Assembly (NCBI RefSeq): GCF_030813495.1
Contig: NZ_JAUSUI010000011.1
Span: 1 to 64,000, forward strand
Length of the DNA: 64,000 nt
From: Ancylobacter polymorphus
Lineage (GTDB): Bacteria; Pseudomonadota; Alphaproteobacteria; Rhizobiales; Xanthobacteraceae
Direction of reading: 5' to 3'
Under the pieces are notes generated by a model that was not told the origin of the DNA, searched no databases, and saw only the letters and a list, made by a program, of their open reading frames with translations. Positions 9,033-18,378 of the stretch are shown here, one piece after another. The first letter of the stretch is position 1; every line of letters begins with the position of its first letter. A program made the position numbers and the translations under genes.

Positions 9033-9150
9033 CTAGAGCACGCGCCGATCAGCTTGCATCGCAAGCTGATCGGATAACGCGTCCTCTATCTTAGAGTTAG
9101 AGGGCGATTTACCGATCAGATTGGTTCAATCTGATCGGATCGCACTCTAG
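9033..9150. repeat. Composite palindromic element with three nested hairpins
   Basis: An outer inverted repeat CTAGAG (9033-9038) / CTCTAG (9145-9150) encloses three hairpins. The first is a perfect 12-bp stem (9045-9056 with 9062-9073, loop 5), extended by CGCG/CGCG. The middle is CCTCTA/TAGAGG (9083-9088 with 9098-9103). The last is a perfect 12-bp stem (9112-9123 with 9127-9138, loop 3). Both long stems begin with the same CCGATCAG. The arrangement looks like a mosaic intergenic repeat of the REP/RIME type. It carries no coding potential. Confidence 0.85.
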
Positions 9151-9199
9151 CACCGGGCCACGGCGCCGACAGTGGACAAGACGTCCTATCGCCGGCGCG

Positions 9200-9892
9200 T
9201 CAGCTCAGGCACAGCGCCTGCCACGCCGCCTCCGGCAGCAGCGCGCTGACCGTGGCGAGCATGAGAAGGCCGGTGCCGGCCAGCATGCGCAGGCGCGGCG
9301 CCCGCGCGCCATGGCGCAGGCTGGCGACGCCAAAAGCGGTGGCGGTAACGGCCGGCAGCGTGCCCAGCCCGAAGCCGGCCATGACCAGCGCCCCGCCCCC
9401 GCCGCTGCCGGCGAGCATGGCATAGAACAGCGCGCCATAGACCATGCCGCAGGGCAGCAGCCCCCAGGCGAGGCCGGAGAGGAAAGGACGCGCCGCCCCC
9501 GCCGCGCCGCCCCCCGACGCCCCCCGGAGCCACCGGGTGAGGGGAGCGGCGAGCCGGTCCACCGCCGTCAGCGGCGGGGCGAGGCCGAGCAGCGACAGGC
9601 CGATCCAGCCCAGCGCCACCGATGCCGCCCAGCGCAGCACGAGATGGGCGGCGCCGTGGTCGAACGCGCCGTAGAAGGCCGAGCCGACCACGCCGAGAAA
9701 CCCGCCGGCCGCGACATAGGCGGCAATGCGGCCGGCCTGCGCGACCAGCAGCACGCGGGCGCGGGCACCCACGCCACGCCCCGGCTCGAAGGCGAGCAGC
9801 AGGCCGGAGGCGATGCCCCCGCACATGCCGGCGCAGTGCAGGCTGGAAGCGAGGCCCAGCAGCAGGCCGCCGAGAAAGCTGAGATCGACCAT
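9200..9892 (-). CDS. Sulfite exporter TauE/SafE-type membrane protein of the cco cluster
   Basis: 230-residue polytopic membrane protein beginning MVDLSFLGGLLLGLASSLHCAGMCGGI. The HCAGMCGG motif and the later GLLPCGMVYGAL are hallmarks of the DsbD-like TauE/SafE relatives found downstream of ccoS in many proteobacteria. Neighbours suggest a role in copper or thiol handling during cbb3 oxidase assembly, in the cytoplasmic membrane. About six hydrophobic segments can be seen. It follows the unknown membrane gene at 9900 by 7 bp, so it belongs to the ccoGHIS transcript. Confidence 0.87.
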   Translation of the reverse strand: MVDLSFLGGLLLGLASSLHCAGMCGGIASGLLLAFEPGRGVGARARVLLVAQAGRIAAYVAAGGFLGVVGSAFYGAFDHGAAHLVLRWAASVALGWIGLSLLGLAPPLTAVDRLAAPLTRWLRGASGGGAAGAARPFLSGLAWGLLPCGMVYGALFYAMLAGSGGGGALVMAGFGLGTLPAVTATAFGVASLRHGARAPRLRMLAGTGLLMLATVSALLPEAAWQALCLS

Positions 9893-9899
9893 TTCCGCT

Positions 9900-10643
9900 T
9901 CAGTGCGCTGCCGCCCCCGCCGTGGCGGCTTCCCTCTCGGGAGAAACCGCCGCGAGGGAAGGGGCGGCGACGGAAAGGGCGGGAACGGGTGCCGCCGCCA
10001 CTTGTGCCGACACGGGCACTGAGGCGGGCCCGTCCTCGGGTTCGCGGCTCGATTCCACCGCCAGCATCATCAGCGCGCAGATCAGCACCGGCACAGCGGC
10101 GAGCGCGACATAGAACGCCACCTGAATGCCGCCGAGGATGCAGCCAAGAACGAGAAGCAGCAGCGCATTGACCGCCGTCATCGGCAGATTGCCCGCCGCC
10201 AGCAGCCCGCCCAGCAGCGCCCACAATGTGCCGGCACGCCGCTGCAGCGCCGCGACGGCCGGCAGTTGCGGCGGGTTCAGCCGCCCCAATGTGCGCTGCC
10301 ACGCCAGCAGCAGCAGGCTGGCGCCGATCGTCACCAGGGCGGCCGGCGGCAGCAGCACGAGGCCGAGCAGTGGACGCAGGACCGCAACCAGAGGCGCGGC
10401 GGCGCGGGCGAGCCGCGCCGAGAGCGGCGTCACATGCCGCGCCAGCGCCGGCCCCAGCACGAAGGCCGCCAGCAGCGCCGATAGCACCCCCGCCCCGGCC
10501 AGCGCCCCGGCCCAGCCGCCGAGGAAGCCACCCAGCGCGGCGGCGAGCGCCATGTTGAGCAGAAACGGCACGGCGCGCGGCATCGGCGCCGGACGAAGCG
10601 GCGCGGGGTCACGCAGGCAAGCAGGCGGAACGGGACGGGTCAT
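9900..10643 (-). CDS. Hypothetical membrane protein in the cco assembly cluster
   Basis: Not recognised. The 247 residues hold about five hydrophobic segments (for example MALAALGG-type helices at about 30-60, a helix near 95-115 and two near 150-190) and an alanine/proline-rich cytoplasmic tail. It overlaps the end of ccoS by 4 bp and is followed 7 bp later by the TauE/SafE-type gene, so it is translated with the oxidase assembly genes. Its place between ccoS and the TauE-type gene suggests an accessory role in oxidase biogenesis. No catalytic or metal-binding motif stands out. Confidence 0.7.
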   Translation of the reverse strand: MTRPVPPACLRDPAPLRPAPMPRAVPFLLNMALAAALGGFLGGWAGALAGAGVLSALLAAFVLGPALARHVTPLSARLARAAAPLVAVLRPLLGLVLLPPAALVTIGASLLLLAWQRTLGRLNPPQLPAVAALQRRAGTLWALLGGLLAAGNLPMTAVNALLLLVLGCILGGIQVAFYVALAAVPVLICALMMLAVESSREPEDGPASVPVSAQVAAAPVPALSVAAPSLAAVSPEREAATAGAAAH

Positions 10644-10798
10644 GGAGCGGCCTCCGGGGAATCATCGTCGAGCAGGACACGGGCGGCGGCGCCGTCGAGA
10701 TCGTCATACTGGCCGGCGCGCAGCGTCCAGAAGAACGCGGCGAGACCGAGCGTGCCGAGCGCGAGGGCGATGGGGACGAGAAACAGCAGCACGTCCAT
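10640..10798 (-). CDS. ccoS: Cytochrome oxidase maturation protein CcoS
   Basis: Small 52-residue membrane protein needed in other bacteria for cofactor insertion into cbb3 oxidase. It starts MDVLLFLVPIALALGTLGL, one transmembrane helix, followed by AFFWTLRAGQYDDLDGAA, the family signature in which the FxW..xxGQFDD-like stretch is plain. The ATG overlaps the ccoI stop by one base (TGATG), and the stop overlaps the next gene by 4 bp, so translation is coupled on both sides. Confidence 0.95.
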   Translation of the reverse strand: MDVLLFLVPIALALGTLGLAAFFWTLRAGQYDDLDGAAARVLLDDDSPEAAP

Positions 10799-13008
10799 CA
10801 GCCCCGCTCCCGGTCGGGCGCCCCGGCCCGCAGCGCGTTGAGCGTGACGGTGAGCGAGGACGCCGCCATGGCGATGGCGGCGCCGAGCGGCGTCACCAGC
10901 CCCAGCACCGCGACGGGGATCAGCGCCATGTTGTAGAGCGCGGCGAGGATGAGGTTCTGAAGGATGAGGCCTCGCGCCCGCCGCGCCGTCCGCCAGGCCA
11001 CCGGCAGCGCCGCGAGATCGCCCGAAGGCAGCACCAGATCGGCGGCGCTCTGGCTGGCGGGGGCGCCATGGGCGAAGCTGGCGGAGACGAAGGCGCCGGC
11101 CAGCGCCGGGGCATCGTTCAGCCCGTCGCCGGCCATCAGCACGCGCCGTCCCACGGCCCGCAACGCCTCCAGCCGCGCCAGCTTGTCCCCGGGCCGCCGG
11201 TCGGCCTGCCACTCACCGATGCCGACCGCCGCGGCGAGGCGGGCGACCGCGCCGGGGCGATCGCCGGAGAGCAGGGTCGCCGGCACGCCGGCGGCGGCAA
11301 AGGCCGCCACCACCCGCGCCGCCTCCGGGCGCGGGGCATCCTTGATGAGGAAGCGGACTGGTCGATGGCCGGGGCGGGTGAGCCAGACCTCGCTCGTCGC
11401 CGCGTCCAGCGGGGCGAGGCCGCAGAAGGCGGCGCGGCCGAGGCGGACCTCGCCGCCGTCGCACGGCGCCCGAAGACCCTCGCCGGGAATCTCCTCCACG
11501 CCCGCGAGCGGGCGTGCCTGCGGATGGCCCGCACGCAGCGCCCGCGCCACGGGATGCCGGCTTGCCGCCGCCAGTGCGGCGGCGAGGCGGATCGCCTCCG
11601 CGTCGTCCGGCCAGCTTGTGACGGTGGGCGCGCCTGACGTCAGCGTGCCGGTCTTGTCGAAGACGACATGGTCGATGCGGGCGAGGCGCTCCAGCGCATC
11701 CCCCGCGCGCAGCAGGATTCCGCGCTTCAGCAGGGCGCCGGTCGCCACCACCTGCACCGCCGGCACGGCGAGGCCGATGGCGCAGGGGCAGGCAATGATG
11801 AGCACGCTCACCGCGTGCAGCAGCGCGGCAGCAAAGCCGGCATCGGTCAAGAGCCACCAGCCGCAGAGCGTCGCCAGCGCGACGCCATGGATGACCGGCG
11901 TCCAGATGCGCGCCACGCGGTCGGCCAGCGCCACGGCAGAGCCGCGCGTGCGCTCGGCCCGCTCGACCAGACGGACGATATCGGCGAGATGGCTGTCCGC
12001 GACGCCGGCGCTGGCGCGGATGCGCAGCGGCGCGGTGAGGGCGACGCTGCCGGCGAGCACCAGGGCCCCCGGCGCCACCGCCTGCGGCCGGCTCTCGCCG
12101 GTGACGATGCCGACATCGAGGTCGGTTTTCCCTTCAAGCACAGTGCCATCGACCGGCACGCGCTCGCCGGCGCGCACCAGCACCACCATGCCGGACCGGA
12201 TCGCGGAGGCCGGCAGCACCTCGACCGTGCCGTCCTCCCGGCACACCGCCGCGCCCTGCGCCTTGAGCATCAACAGCCGCTCCACCGCGCGGCGGGAACG
12301 GGCGCGGACGCGGAAATCGAGGGTGCGTCCCACCAGCAGCACGAAGAGCAGCGCGGTCGCGCTGTCGAAATAGACATCGCGGCCCTGGCGGGCGAGTTCG
12401 ATCAGGCTGATGAGGACGGTGAGGAGGAGGCTCAGCGCGATGGGAACATCGATGTTGCTGCGCCCCGCCCGCAGCGCCCGCAGCGCCGAGCGGAAAAAGG
12501 GGCGCCCGGCGACCGCCACCGCCGGCACGGTGACGAGGGCGGCGAGCCACTGGAACAGCGCCTGCGTGCCCGGCGCCATGTCCTGCGCCTGCCCGGCCCA
12601 GACGGCGAGCGAGAGCATCATCACATTGGAGGAGGCGAAGGCTGAGATGGCCAGCGCGCGCAGCCATTCGCGCCCGGTGTCGCTGTCCAGACGGGCGAGA
12701 TGCGCGGGGTCGAACGGCGCCACCTTGTAGCCCAGCGCTTCCACCGCCCCGGCCAGCGCATCCGCATGGCGCGCCTCGCCCTGCCATTCCAAGCTGAGCC
12801 GGCGCAAAGCGAGGTTGAGCCGGGCGCCGGTGACGCAGGGATCGGCGGTCAGCCGGCCCTCAATGGCGCCGATGCAGGCGGCGCAATGGGCGCCCTCCAC
12901 CAGCAGGTGCAGCCGCCGGCTCGTTCCCTCGCTCTCGACGAAACCGTGGACGGAGCGCGGGCCGGACGCCTCCTCGACCGCGGCACCGGGCGCATAGGCG
13001 AGGCTCAC
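10798..13008 (-). CDS. ccoI: Copper-translocating P-type ATPase CcoI/FixI
   Basis: P1B-type ATPase of 736 residues that exports copper for insertion into the cbb3 oxidase. Seen in order: an N-terminal heavy-metal domain with CAAC (C42, C45), membrane helices, the actuator TGES, the membrane metal site CPC near residue 406, the phosphorylation motif DKTGTLT near 450, an HP motif in SRHPVARA, and the hinge GDGLNDAPAL. Length fits FixI. It overlaps ccoH by 4 bp and ccoS by one base. Loss of this function elsewhere abolishes cbb3 activity (family knowledge). Confidence 0.97.
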   Translation of the reverse strand: MSLAYAPGAAVEEASGPRSVHGFVESEGTSRRLHLLVEGAHCAACIGAIEGRLTADPCVTGARLNLALRRLSLEWQGEARHADALAGAVEALGYKVAPFDPAHLARLDSDTGREWLRALAISAFASSNVMMLSLAVWAGQAQDMAPGTQALFQWLAALVTVPAVAVAGRPFFRSALRALRAGRSNIDVPIALSLLLTVLISLIELARQGRDVYFDSATALLFVLLVGRTLDFRVRARSRRAVERLLMLKAQGAAVCREDGTVEVLPASAIRSGMVVLVRAGERVPVDGTVLEGKTDLDVGIVTGESRPQAVAPGALVLAGSVALTAPLRIRASAGVADSHLADIVRLVERAERTRGSAVALADRVARIWTPVIHGVALATLCGWWLLTDAGFAAALLHAVSVLIIACPCAIGLAVPAVQVVATGALLKRGILLRAGDALERLARIDHVVFDKTGTLTSGAPTVTSWPDDAEAIRLAAALAAASRHPVARALRAGHPQARPLAGVEEIPGEGLRAPCDGGEVRLGRAAFCGLAPLDAATSEVWLTRPGHRPVRFLIKDAPRPEAARVVAAFAAAGVPATLLSGDRPGAVARLAAAVGIGEWQADRRPGDKLARLEALRAVGRRVLMAGDGLNDAPALAGAFVSASFAHGAPASQSAADLVLPSGDLAALPVAWRTARRARGLILQNLILAALYNMALIPVAVLGLVTPLGAAIAMAASSLTVTLNALRAGAPDRERG

Positions 13009-13481
13009 GGCGCCACCTCCAGCGTCGCGATGCGCTCGGAGGTCGCGCCGGCCTGCGTCAGGGTGAGGCGGATCGCCCAGTCGCCGGCCAGCGGCAGGCG
13101 AAGCGGCGCCTCGAAGCGGCCGGGGCCGACCTCGTGCAGGGCGATGGGCACGAGCTGGGGAAAGCGCGTGGCGCGCTCGGCGGTGGCGACGAGCCGGTCT
13201 GGAGTCAGCGGCGCGCCGTTCGCCCCGGCGATCTCCACGCCGAGGGTGCCGGCGAGCGCCTCGCTCGGCACGAAGGCGAGCCGTGCGGTCCAGTCCGGCG
13301 CCCGCGCCGCAGCGTAGCGGCCGGCGGACGGGCGGGGATCGGTGACGAGGCCGGAAAAGCTGCGATTGGCCAGCAGCACGAACCAGAGCTGCAACGCGGC
13401 CAGCGCGATGAAGAACAGCACGAAGCCGGCCGGAATCCAGGCATCCCGGCGCCGGCGCGGCGAGGTGTCGGGGCGGCTCAC
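13005..13481 (-). CDS. ccoH: FixH/CcoH cbb3 oxidase assembly protein
   Basis: 158-residue FixH-type protein with a basic N-terminus, one transmembrane helix (WIPAGFVLFFIALAALQL) and a periplasmic beta-rich domain. It takes part in cbb3 oxidase assembly, probably with the FixI copper pump. The segment FSGLVTDPRPSAGRYAAA resembles the Y-x-x-G-L region of FixH proteins, though this copy is divergent. It overlaps ccoG by 4 bp and ccoI by 4 bp, in the standard ccoG-H-I-S order. Confidence 0.92.
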   Translation of the reverse strand: MSRPDTSPRRRRDAWIPAGFVLFFIALAALQLWFVLLANRSFSGLVTDPRPSAGRYAAARAPDWTARLAFVPSEALAGTLGVEIAGANGAPLTPDRLVATAERATRFPQLVPIALHEVGPGRFEAPLRLPLAGDWAIRLTLTQAGATSERIATLEVAP

Positions 13482-14992
13482 CGCTCCGGTCCCCAGAAAT
13501 AGCTCGGCAGCCGGGCGAGTTCGGCGCCGCTATCGGGATCGGTCAGCACGATTGCGATGTCGTGGCGCCCGGACGGCACGTCGGCGCGCGGCAGCTGCAC
13601 CAGCAGGCGTTCGTCGAGGCTGCGGTCCGGGCCGATGGCGATGCGAAGCACTGGCGCGGGCGCGCCTTCCTGCGTGCCGAGCCGCAGCTGCGCCCCCTCC
13701 AGCCCTTCGACCCGCAGCGCCACCTCCGCCAGCCCGGCGCGGCGATGGGCGAGGCGCAGCGCATAGTCATTGCGCACGCTGCCATCCGAGAGCTGGACGA
13801 AGGGCGGGTTGCGCTGCGGCTCGGCATGGGCGCTCACCGGCGGCAGCGTCGCCATGCCATAGCCGGAAAAGCCGAGCGCCAGCAGCGCGGCGAGGCCGAA
13901 GGCCAGCGCCTTGGGCCGCAGCCAGTCCACGCGCGGCGGCGCGAGCAACGGCCGGAGCGGCGCGCTTTCCACATCGAAGCGGATCAGCCCTTCGGGCCGG
14001 TCGAGCTTCACCATCACCTCATTGCAGGCGTCGATGCACAGGCCGCAGCCAATGCAGCCCATTTGCAGGCCGCGCCTGATATCGACCCCGGTCGGGCAGA
14101 CGGTGACGCAGCGCGTGCAGTCGATGCAGTCGCCGCGCAGCGAGGGGAAGGGTTCCGGCGCGGAGAAGGCCACCGCCTCTGCCACCAGCCCCATCAGGCG
14201 CGGCGCGGCGGGCGCCGGCCCTGTCGGTTGCGGCTCACCGAAGCCCTGCCCGGCGAGATCGGGGCGCAGCGGCGTGCGCCGGCGCCCGCGCGGCTCGCCG
14301 CGCCCGTGCTGATAGGTGACGACGAGGCTCTGCCGGTCGAGCAATGCCGCCTGGAAGCGCGGCCACGGGCACATGTGCAGGCATACGCGTTCGCGGGCAT
14401 AGGCGGCGAGCAGCCAGGTGGTGCCGGTAAGCACCAGCACCGTGGCATAGGCGGTGGCGGGCGCCTGCCCGGCCAGCAGACGCCCCGGCAGGGTGGGCGC
14501 ATCGATGAAATAGGCGGTGAAGCCGATGCCGGTCGCCAGCGCGATCAGCAGCCATGCCACGGTGCGCAGCCGCCGCTCCGCCGCCCCCTTTCCGACAAGG
14601 CGGACGATCAGCCGGTCGACAGCGAAGAACAGGTCCGACCACACGGTTTGCGGGCAGGCAAAGCCGCACCAGACCCGCCCGGCGAGCGTGGTGGCGAAGA
14701 ACAGCGCCATGGCGCCGAACACCATCATCCCCGCCGCAATCGGCAGATCCTGCGGCCAGAATTCCAGGCCGAACACCATGAGCCGCCGGCCCGGCAGATC
14801 GAACAGCACCGCCTGCCCCGGCAGGCCGGGGCCGCGCTCCCAGCGCAGCCAGGGCGTGAGGAAATAGAGGCCGAGCAGGACCACGGTGAGCGCGGTCTTG
14901 AGGCGGCGGAAGCGGCCGCGCACCGCATGGGGAATGTCCGGCCGGGCAATGGCGCGGGAGGGGGCGAGACCTTGCAGCGTAGTCGCCGGCAT
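13478..14992 (-). CDS. ccoG: Cytochrome c oxidase accessory protein CcoG/FixG
   Basis: 504-residue membrane ferredoxin-like protein, thought to reduce copper during cbb3 assembly. It has five or so hydrophobic helices, then two 4Fe-4S motifs: CIDCTRCVTVCPTG and CIGCGLCIDACN, followed by a periplasmic Ig-like C-terminal domain. An upstream FACPQTVWSDLFF motif is typical of FixG. The start codon shares one base with the ccoP stop (TGATG), so it is translationally coupled to the oxidase operon. Confidence 0.96.
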   Translation of the reverse strand: MPATTLQGLAPSRAIARPDIPHAVRGRFRRLKTALTVVLLGLYFLTPWLRWERGPGLPGQAVLFDLPGRRLMVFGLEFWPQDLPIAAGMMVFGAMALFFATTLAGRVWCGFACPQTVWSDLFFAVDRLIVRLVGKGAAERRLRTVAWLLIALATGIGFTAYFIDAPTLPGRLLAGQAPATAYATVLVLTGTTWLLAAYARERVCLHMCPWPRFQAALLDRQSLVVTYQHGRGEPRGRRRTPLRPDLAGQGFGEPQPTGPAPAAPRLMGLVAEAVAFSAPEPFPSLRGDCIDCTRCVTVCPTGVDIRRGLQMGCIGCGLCIDACNEVMVKLDRPEGLIRFDVESAPLRPLLAPPRVDWLRPKALAFGLAALLALGFSGYGMATLPPVSAHAEPQRNPPFVQLSDGSVRNDYALRLAHRRAGLAEVALRVEGLEGAQLRLGTQEGAPAPVLRIAIGPDRSLDERLLVQLPRADVPSGRHDIAIVLTDPDSGAELARLPSYFWGPER

Positions 14993-15861
14993 CAGCGTTC
15001 TCCCCCGCCCAGCGAATGGACATAGAGCGCCAGCATGCGGATCGTGTCGTCGTCCAGCTTGCCGGCAAAGGCTGGCATCACGCCCATGCGCGGATTGGCG
15101 ATCTGGTGCCGGATGGCGTCCCTGGTGCCGCCATAGAGCCAGATCGCGTCATTGAGCCGGGGGGCGCCCATGTCGCGACTGCCCTCGCCCGCCGCGCCAT
15201 GGCAGGCGGCGCAATTGGCCGCGTACAGTTCCGCCCCCGGCAGGCGCGCGCGGGACGCCGCCGCCGAGGGATCGGAAAGGGTAAGTACATAGGCGGCAAT
15301 GGAATCGATCTCGCCGGCGGACAGCATCTCGCCGAAGGCCGGCATCAGGCTCTGGCGGGTCTCGTCATGGCCGGAGCGGATGCCATAGCGCACGGTCTGG
15401 CGAATGTCGGCCAGCGAGCCGCCCCACAGCCAGTCATCGTCCACCAGCGCCGGAAACTGACCGATCTGCCCACCGGCGCCGACGCCGTGGCAGGGGGCGC
15501 AGTTCTCGTTGAAGGCGGCGCGCCCGCCGGCAATGGCGAAGCGGCGCAGATCGGCGTTCGCCTCCACCTGTTCCAGCGGTGTGTCGGTGAGCAGGCTACG
15601 CCAACCTGCCTGCGCCGCGCGGGCCTGCACCATTTCTTCCGCCAGCTGGCCATGGCTGGTCCATCCCAGCCGGCCCTTGAAGATGCCGGTCGTGGTGGCG
15701 AAGGAGGGGTACAGCCACATATAGAGCACCGCGACGAGGCACGAGCCGAGGAACACCGTGACCCACCAGTGGGGGATGGGAGTATTCAGCTCTTTGATCC
15801 CGTCCCACTCATGGCCGGTGGTGTGATAGCCAGTGAGGGAATCGCGTTCAGGCGCGGCCAT
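14992..15861 (-). CDS. ccoP: cbb3-type cytochrome c oxidase subunit III (CcoP)
   Basis: Dihaem membrane-anchored cytochrome c subunit of the cbb3 oxidase, 289 residues. The N-terminus HEWDGIKELNTPIPHWW and one transmembrane helix are diagnostic. Two haem-binding sites follow, CAPCH near residue 120 and CAACH near 220, each with a downstream MPAF providing the methionine ligand. It passes electrons from soluble cytochrome c to CcoO and CcoN. Its start lies inside ccoQ (14-bp overlap) behind a GAGGAGG ribosome binding site. Confidence 0.97.
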   Translation of the reverse strand: MAAPERDSLTGYHTTGHEWDGIKELNTPIPHWWVTVFLGSCLVAVLYMWLYPSFATTTGIFKGRLGWTSHGQLAEEMVQARAAQAGWRSLLTDTPLEQVEANADLRRFAIAGGRAAFNENCAPCHGVGAGGQIGQFPALVDDDWLWGGSLADIRQTVRYGIRSGHDETRQSLMPAFGEMLSAGEIDSIAAYVLTLSDPSAAASRARLPGAELYAANCAACHGAAGEGSRDMGAPRLNDAIWLYGGTRDAIRHQIANPRMGVMPAFAGKLDDDTIRMLALYVHSLGGGER

Positions 15862-16015
15862 CGCGGTCCTCCTCGAAGGCGAAGGGAATACGGGCGTGGC
15901 GGTCCATCTGCGCGCGGCTGCCGGGCCGGAACACTTGCCAGAGCAGGGCGACGAACAGCAGCACGGCGGCGACCAGCCAGTATTTCAGCGCGAAGACGAT
16001 GAGAGCCTCGCTCAT
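15848..16015 (-). CDS. ccoQ: cbb3-type cytochrome oxidase subunit CcoQ
   Basis: Small 55-residue subunit, read directly from the sequence between ccoO and ccoP. It begins [20 protein letters not shown], a single membrane helix, and ends in a charged tail [11 protein letters not shown], the common layout of CcoQ. It stabilises the interaction of CcoP with the core oxidase in other species. The ATG overlaps the ccoO stop by 4 bp, and the 3-prime end overlaps ccoP by 14 bp. Confidence 0.93.
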   Translation of the reverse strand: MSEALIVFALKYWLVAAVLLFVALLWQVFRPGSRAQMDRHARIPFAFEEDRDGRA

Positions 16016-16770
16016 GGCTGGCCGCTCCCCGTCACGCGGCCGGCGGGGAACTCCGCCAGCGTGCCCAGCACCTGCAGATAGGCGATCAGCGCGTCCATCT
16101 CGGTGATGCGGCCGGGCTGGCCGTCGAAATCGCCGAGCCGGGCCTTGGGGTAGCGGGCGAGCAGCCCCTCCGCATCCTCCCCGCTCGCCTGCGCGCGGAT
16201 ATCGGCGGCGACCTGCGCGATCATGTCCGGCGAGTAGGGCACGCCGACCGCGCGCAGCGCCCGCATATGCGCGCCGAAGCCCTCCACGTCGATGTCGCGG
16301 TCTTTCAGGAAGGCATAGGCCGGCATGATCGACACCGGCACCACGCTGCGCGGGTCTTCCATATGGGCGAGGTGCCAGGCGTTGGAATATTTCGAGCCGA
16401 CGCGGGCGAGGTCGGGCCCGGTGCGCTTGGAGCCCCAGAGGAAGGGGTGATCGTACATGCTCTCGGCGGCGACCGAGTAATGGCCGTAGCGCTCCACCTC
16501 GTCGCGGAACGGGCGGATCTGCTGGCTGTGGCAGGTGTAGCAGCCCTCGCGGGTGTAGACATTGCGGCCGATCTGTTCGAGCGGCGAATAGGGCCGCATG
16601 CCGGGGACCGGCTGCACCGTGGTCTCCAGCTTGAACAGCGGCACGATCTCCACCAGCCCGCCGATCAGCACGACGAGCAGGGTCAGCACGAAGAGCAGTG
16701 TGGTGGAGCGCTCGATGATCGCGTGGCCGGTGGGGTTCTCAGCGTTCGTTGCCATCTCCGCCTCCCTCAC
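16012..16770 (-). CDS. ccoO: cbb3-type cytochrome c oxidase subunit II (CcoO)
   Basis: Monohaem membrane-anchored cytochrome c subunit of 252 residues. After a membrane helix ([20 protein letters not shown]) it has the haem site CYTCHSQ preceded by NVYTREG, and later SIMPAYAFL with the axial methionine. The N-terminal five residues before MATNAEN may not belong, since either methionine could be used. It overlaps ccoN by 4 bp. With ccoN, ccoQ and ccoP it makes the complete high-affinity terminal oxidase. Confidence 0.97.
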   Translation of the reverse strand: MREAEMATNAENPTGHAIIERSTTLLFVLTLLVVLIGGLVEIVPLFKLETTVQPVPGMRPYSPLEQIGRNVYTREGCYTCHSQQIRPFRDEVERYGHYSVAAESMYDHPFLWGSKRTGPDLARVGSKYSNAWHLAHMEDPRSVVPVSIMPAYAFLKDRDIDVEGFGAHMRALRAVGVPYSPDMIAQVAADIRAQASGEDAEGLLARYPKARLGDFDGQPGRITEMDALIAYLQVLGTLAEFPAGRVTGSGQP

Positions 16771-18242
16771 GACGCCGGCGTCGGCGCGGCCTGCGGCGCG
16801 CGGGCGGGATCGGGCTGGCGCAGCGGCTGGCGCAGCGTCATGGCGAAATTGACCGCCATCAGCACCCCGCCGGTGAGGTAGAGCACCCCGCCGATCAGGC
16901 GGATCACGTAATAGGGGTGCAGCATGGCGACGCTGTCGGCGAAGGAGTACTGCAGGAAGCCGAAGGCGTCATAGGCGCGCCACATCAGCCCCTGCGCGAT
17001 GCCGGCGACCCACATGGCGGTGATGTAGAGAACGATGGCGATGGAGGCGATCCAGAAGTGCCATTCCACCAGCCGGTGCGACCAGAGCGGGCGCCGCCAC
17101 AGCCGCGGCACCATGTAGTACAGCGCGCCGAAGCAGATGAAGGCGACCCAGCCCAGCGCGCCGGAATGGACATGGCCGACCGTCCAGTCGGTGTAATGGC
17201 TGAGCGAATTGACCGATTTCAACGCCATCAGCGGCCCCTCGAAGGTCGCCATGCCGTAGAAGGCGACGGCGACGACGAGGAAGCGCAGGATCGGGTCGGT
17301 GCGCAGTTTCCCCCACGCCCCCGAGAGCGTCATGATGCCGTTGATCATGCCGCCCCAGGAGGGCATCCACAGCATGATCGAGAACGCCATGCCGAGCGTC
17401 TGCGTCCAGTCGGGCAGCGAGGTGTAGTGCAGATGGTGCGGGCCGGCCCAGATATAAAGGAAGATCAGCGCCCAGAAATGTACGATGGACAGACGGTAGG
17501 AATAGATCGGCCGTTCCGCCTGCTTCGGCACGAAATAATACATGATGCCGATGAAGCCGGCGGTGAGGAAGAAGCCGACGATGTTGTGGCCGTACCACCA
17601 CTGCACCATCGCATCCTGCACGCCGGAGAACGCCGAATAGCTCTTGGCGCCGACAAGGGAAACCGGCATCGCCAGATTGTTGACGAGGTGCAGCACCGCG
17701 ACGGTGATGATGAAGGCGAGAAAGAACCAGTTGGCGACATAGATGTGCGGCTCGCGCCGGCGCATCAGCGTGCCGACGAAGATGGCGAGATAGGCGAGCC
17801 ACACCACCGCCAGCCACAGGTCGGCATACCATTCCGGCTCGGCATATTCGCGGCTCTGGGTGATGCCGAGGACATAGCCGGAGAGCGCGATGACCAGGAA
17901 CGCCTGGTAGCCCCAGAACAGGAAATTGGCGAGGCGCGGCCCGCCCCACAGCCCGATTTGGCAGGTGCGCTGCACCACATAGAGCGAGGTGGCGATCAGC
18001 GCATTGCCGCCGAAGGCGAAGACGACGCCTGAGGTGTGCACCGGCCGCAGCCGGCCGAAGGTGACATATGCGCCGAGATTGAGCTGGGGATAGGCGAGCT
18101 GCGCCGCCACCATCACCCCGGCGGAAAAGCCGAACAGCGCCCACAGCACCGTCGCCACGGTAAAGCGGCGGACGATGGCGTCGTTGTAACCGGGAATGGT
18201 GTGCGCGCGGATCGACGGCGCCAGGGAGAGAGCCGCATCCAT
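16767..18242 (-). CDS. ccoN: cbb3-type cytochrome c oxidase subunit I (CcoN)
   Basis: Catalytic haem-copper subunit of the cbb3 oxidase, 491 residues and about 12 transmembrane helices. Family features include [17 protein letters not shown], the copper/haem b3 region [29 protein letters not shown] and the haem ligand region [10 protein letters not shown]. It reduces oxygen at very low concentration and pumps protons. It is the first gene of the minus-strand ccoNOQP-GHIS run; GGAAGGGGA lies just upstream of the start as ribosome binding site. Confidence 0.97.
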   Translation of the reverse strand: MDAALSLAPSIRAHTIPGYNDAIVRRFTVATVLWALFGFSAGVMVAAQLAYPQLNLGAYVTFGRLRPVHTSGVVFAFGGNALIATSLYVVQRTCQIGLWGGPRLANFLFWGYQAFLVIALSGYVLGITQSREYAEPEWYADLWLAVVWLAYLAIFVGTLMRRREPHIYVANWFFLAFIITVAVLHLVNNLAMPVSLVGAKSYSAFSGVQDAMVQWWYGHNIVGFFLTAGFIGIMYYFVPKQAERPIYSYRLSIVHFWALIFLYIWAGPHHLHYTSLPDWTQTLGMAFSIMLWMPSWGGMINGIMTLSGAWGKLRTDPILRFLVVAVAFYGMATFEGPLMALKSVNSLSHYTDWTVGHVHSGALGWVAFICFGALYYMVPRLWRRPLWSHRLVEWHFWIASIAIVLYITAMWVAGIAQGLMWRAYDAFGFLQYSFADSVAMLHPYYVIRLIGGVLYLTGGVLMAVNFAMTLRQPLRQPDPARAPQAAPTPAS

Positions 18243-18378
18243 GTCAGCTATCCCCTTCCAAGCATGTATTAATTAATTCGATAAAGTACAATGATTCTCT
18301 TTTTACGCATGAATATTGACTTATCGAAATATAACGTGAAATCATTTCGTCGCTTCTACGTATTACGGGAGAGCCGAT
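18243..18378. promoter_or_regulatory. AT-rich divergent promoter region of ccoN and the 18379 gene
   Basis: This 136-bp gap is strikingly AT-rich against the surrounding GC-rich genes and must hold the promoters for ccoN and for the divergent small membrane protein. I looked for the Fnr/FixK box TTGAT-N4-ATCAA and found no good copy. The nearest is TTGAC-TTA-TCGAA at 18316-18328, which has the wrong spacing. Control may instead come from RegA encoded next door, or from a degenerate box. Confidence 0.6.

Noticed and set aside
13562-15025. Plus-strand open frame opposite ccoG
   Set aside because: Shadow of the FixG coding sequence; glutamine/arginine-rich with no motif.
18316-18328. Fnr/FixK-like box TTGAC-TTA-TCGAA before ccoN
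   Set aside because: Spacer length and half-sites do not fit TTGAT-N4-ATCAA; too weak to call.
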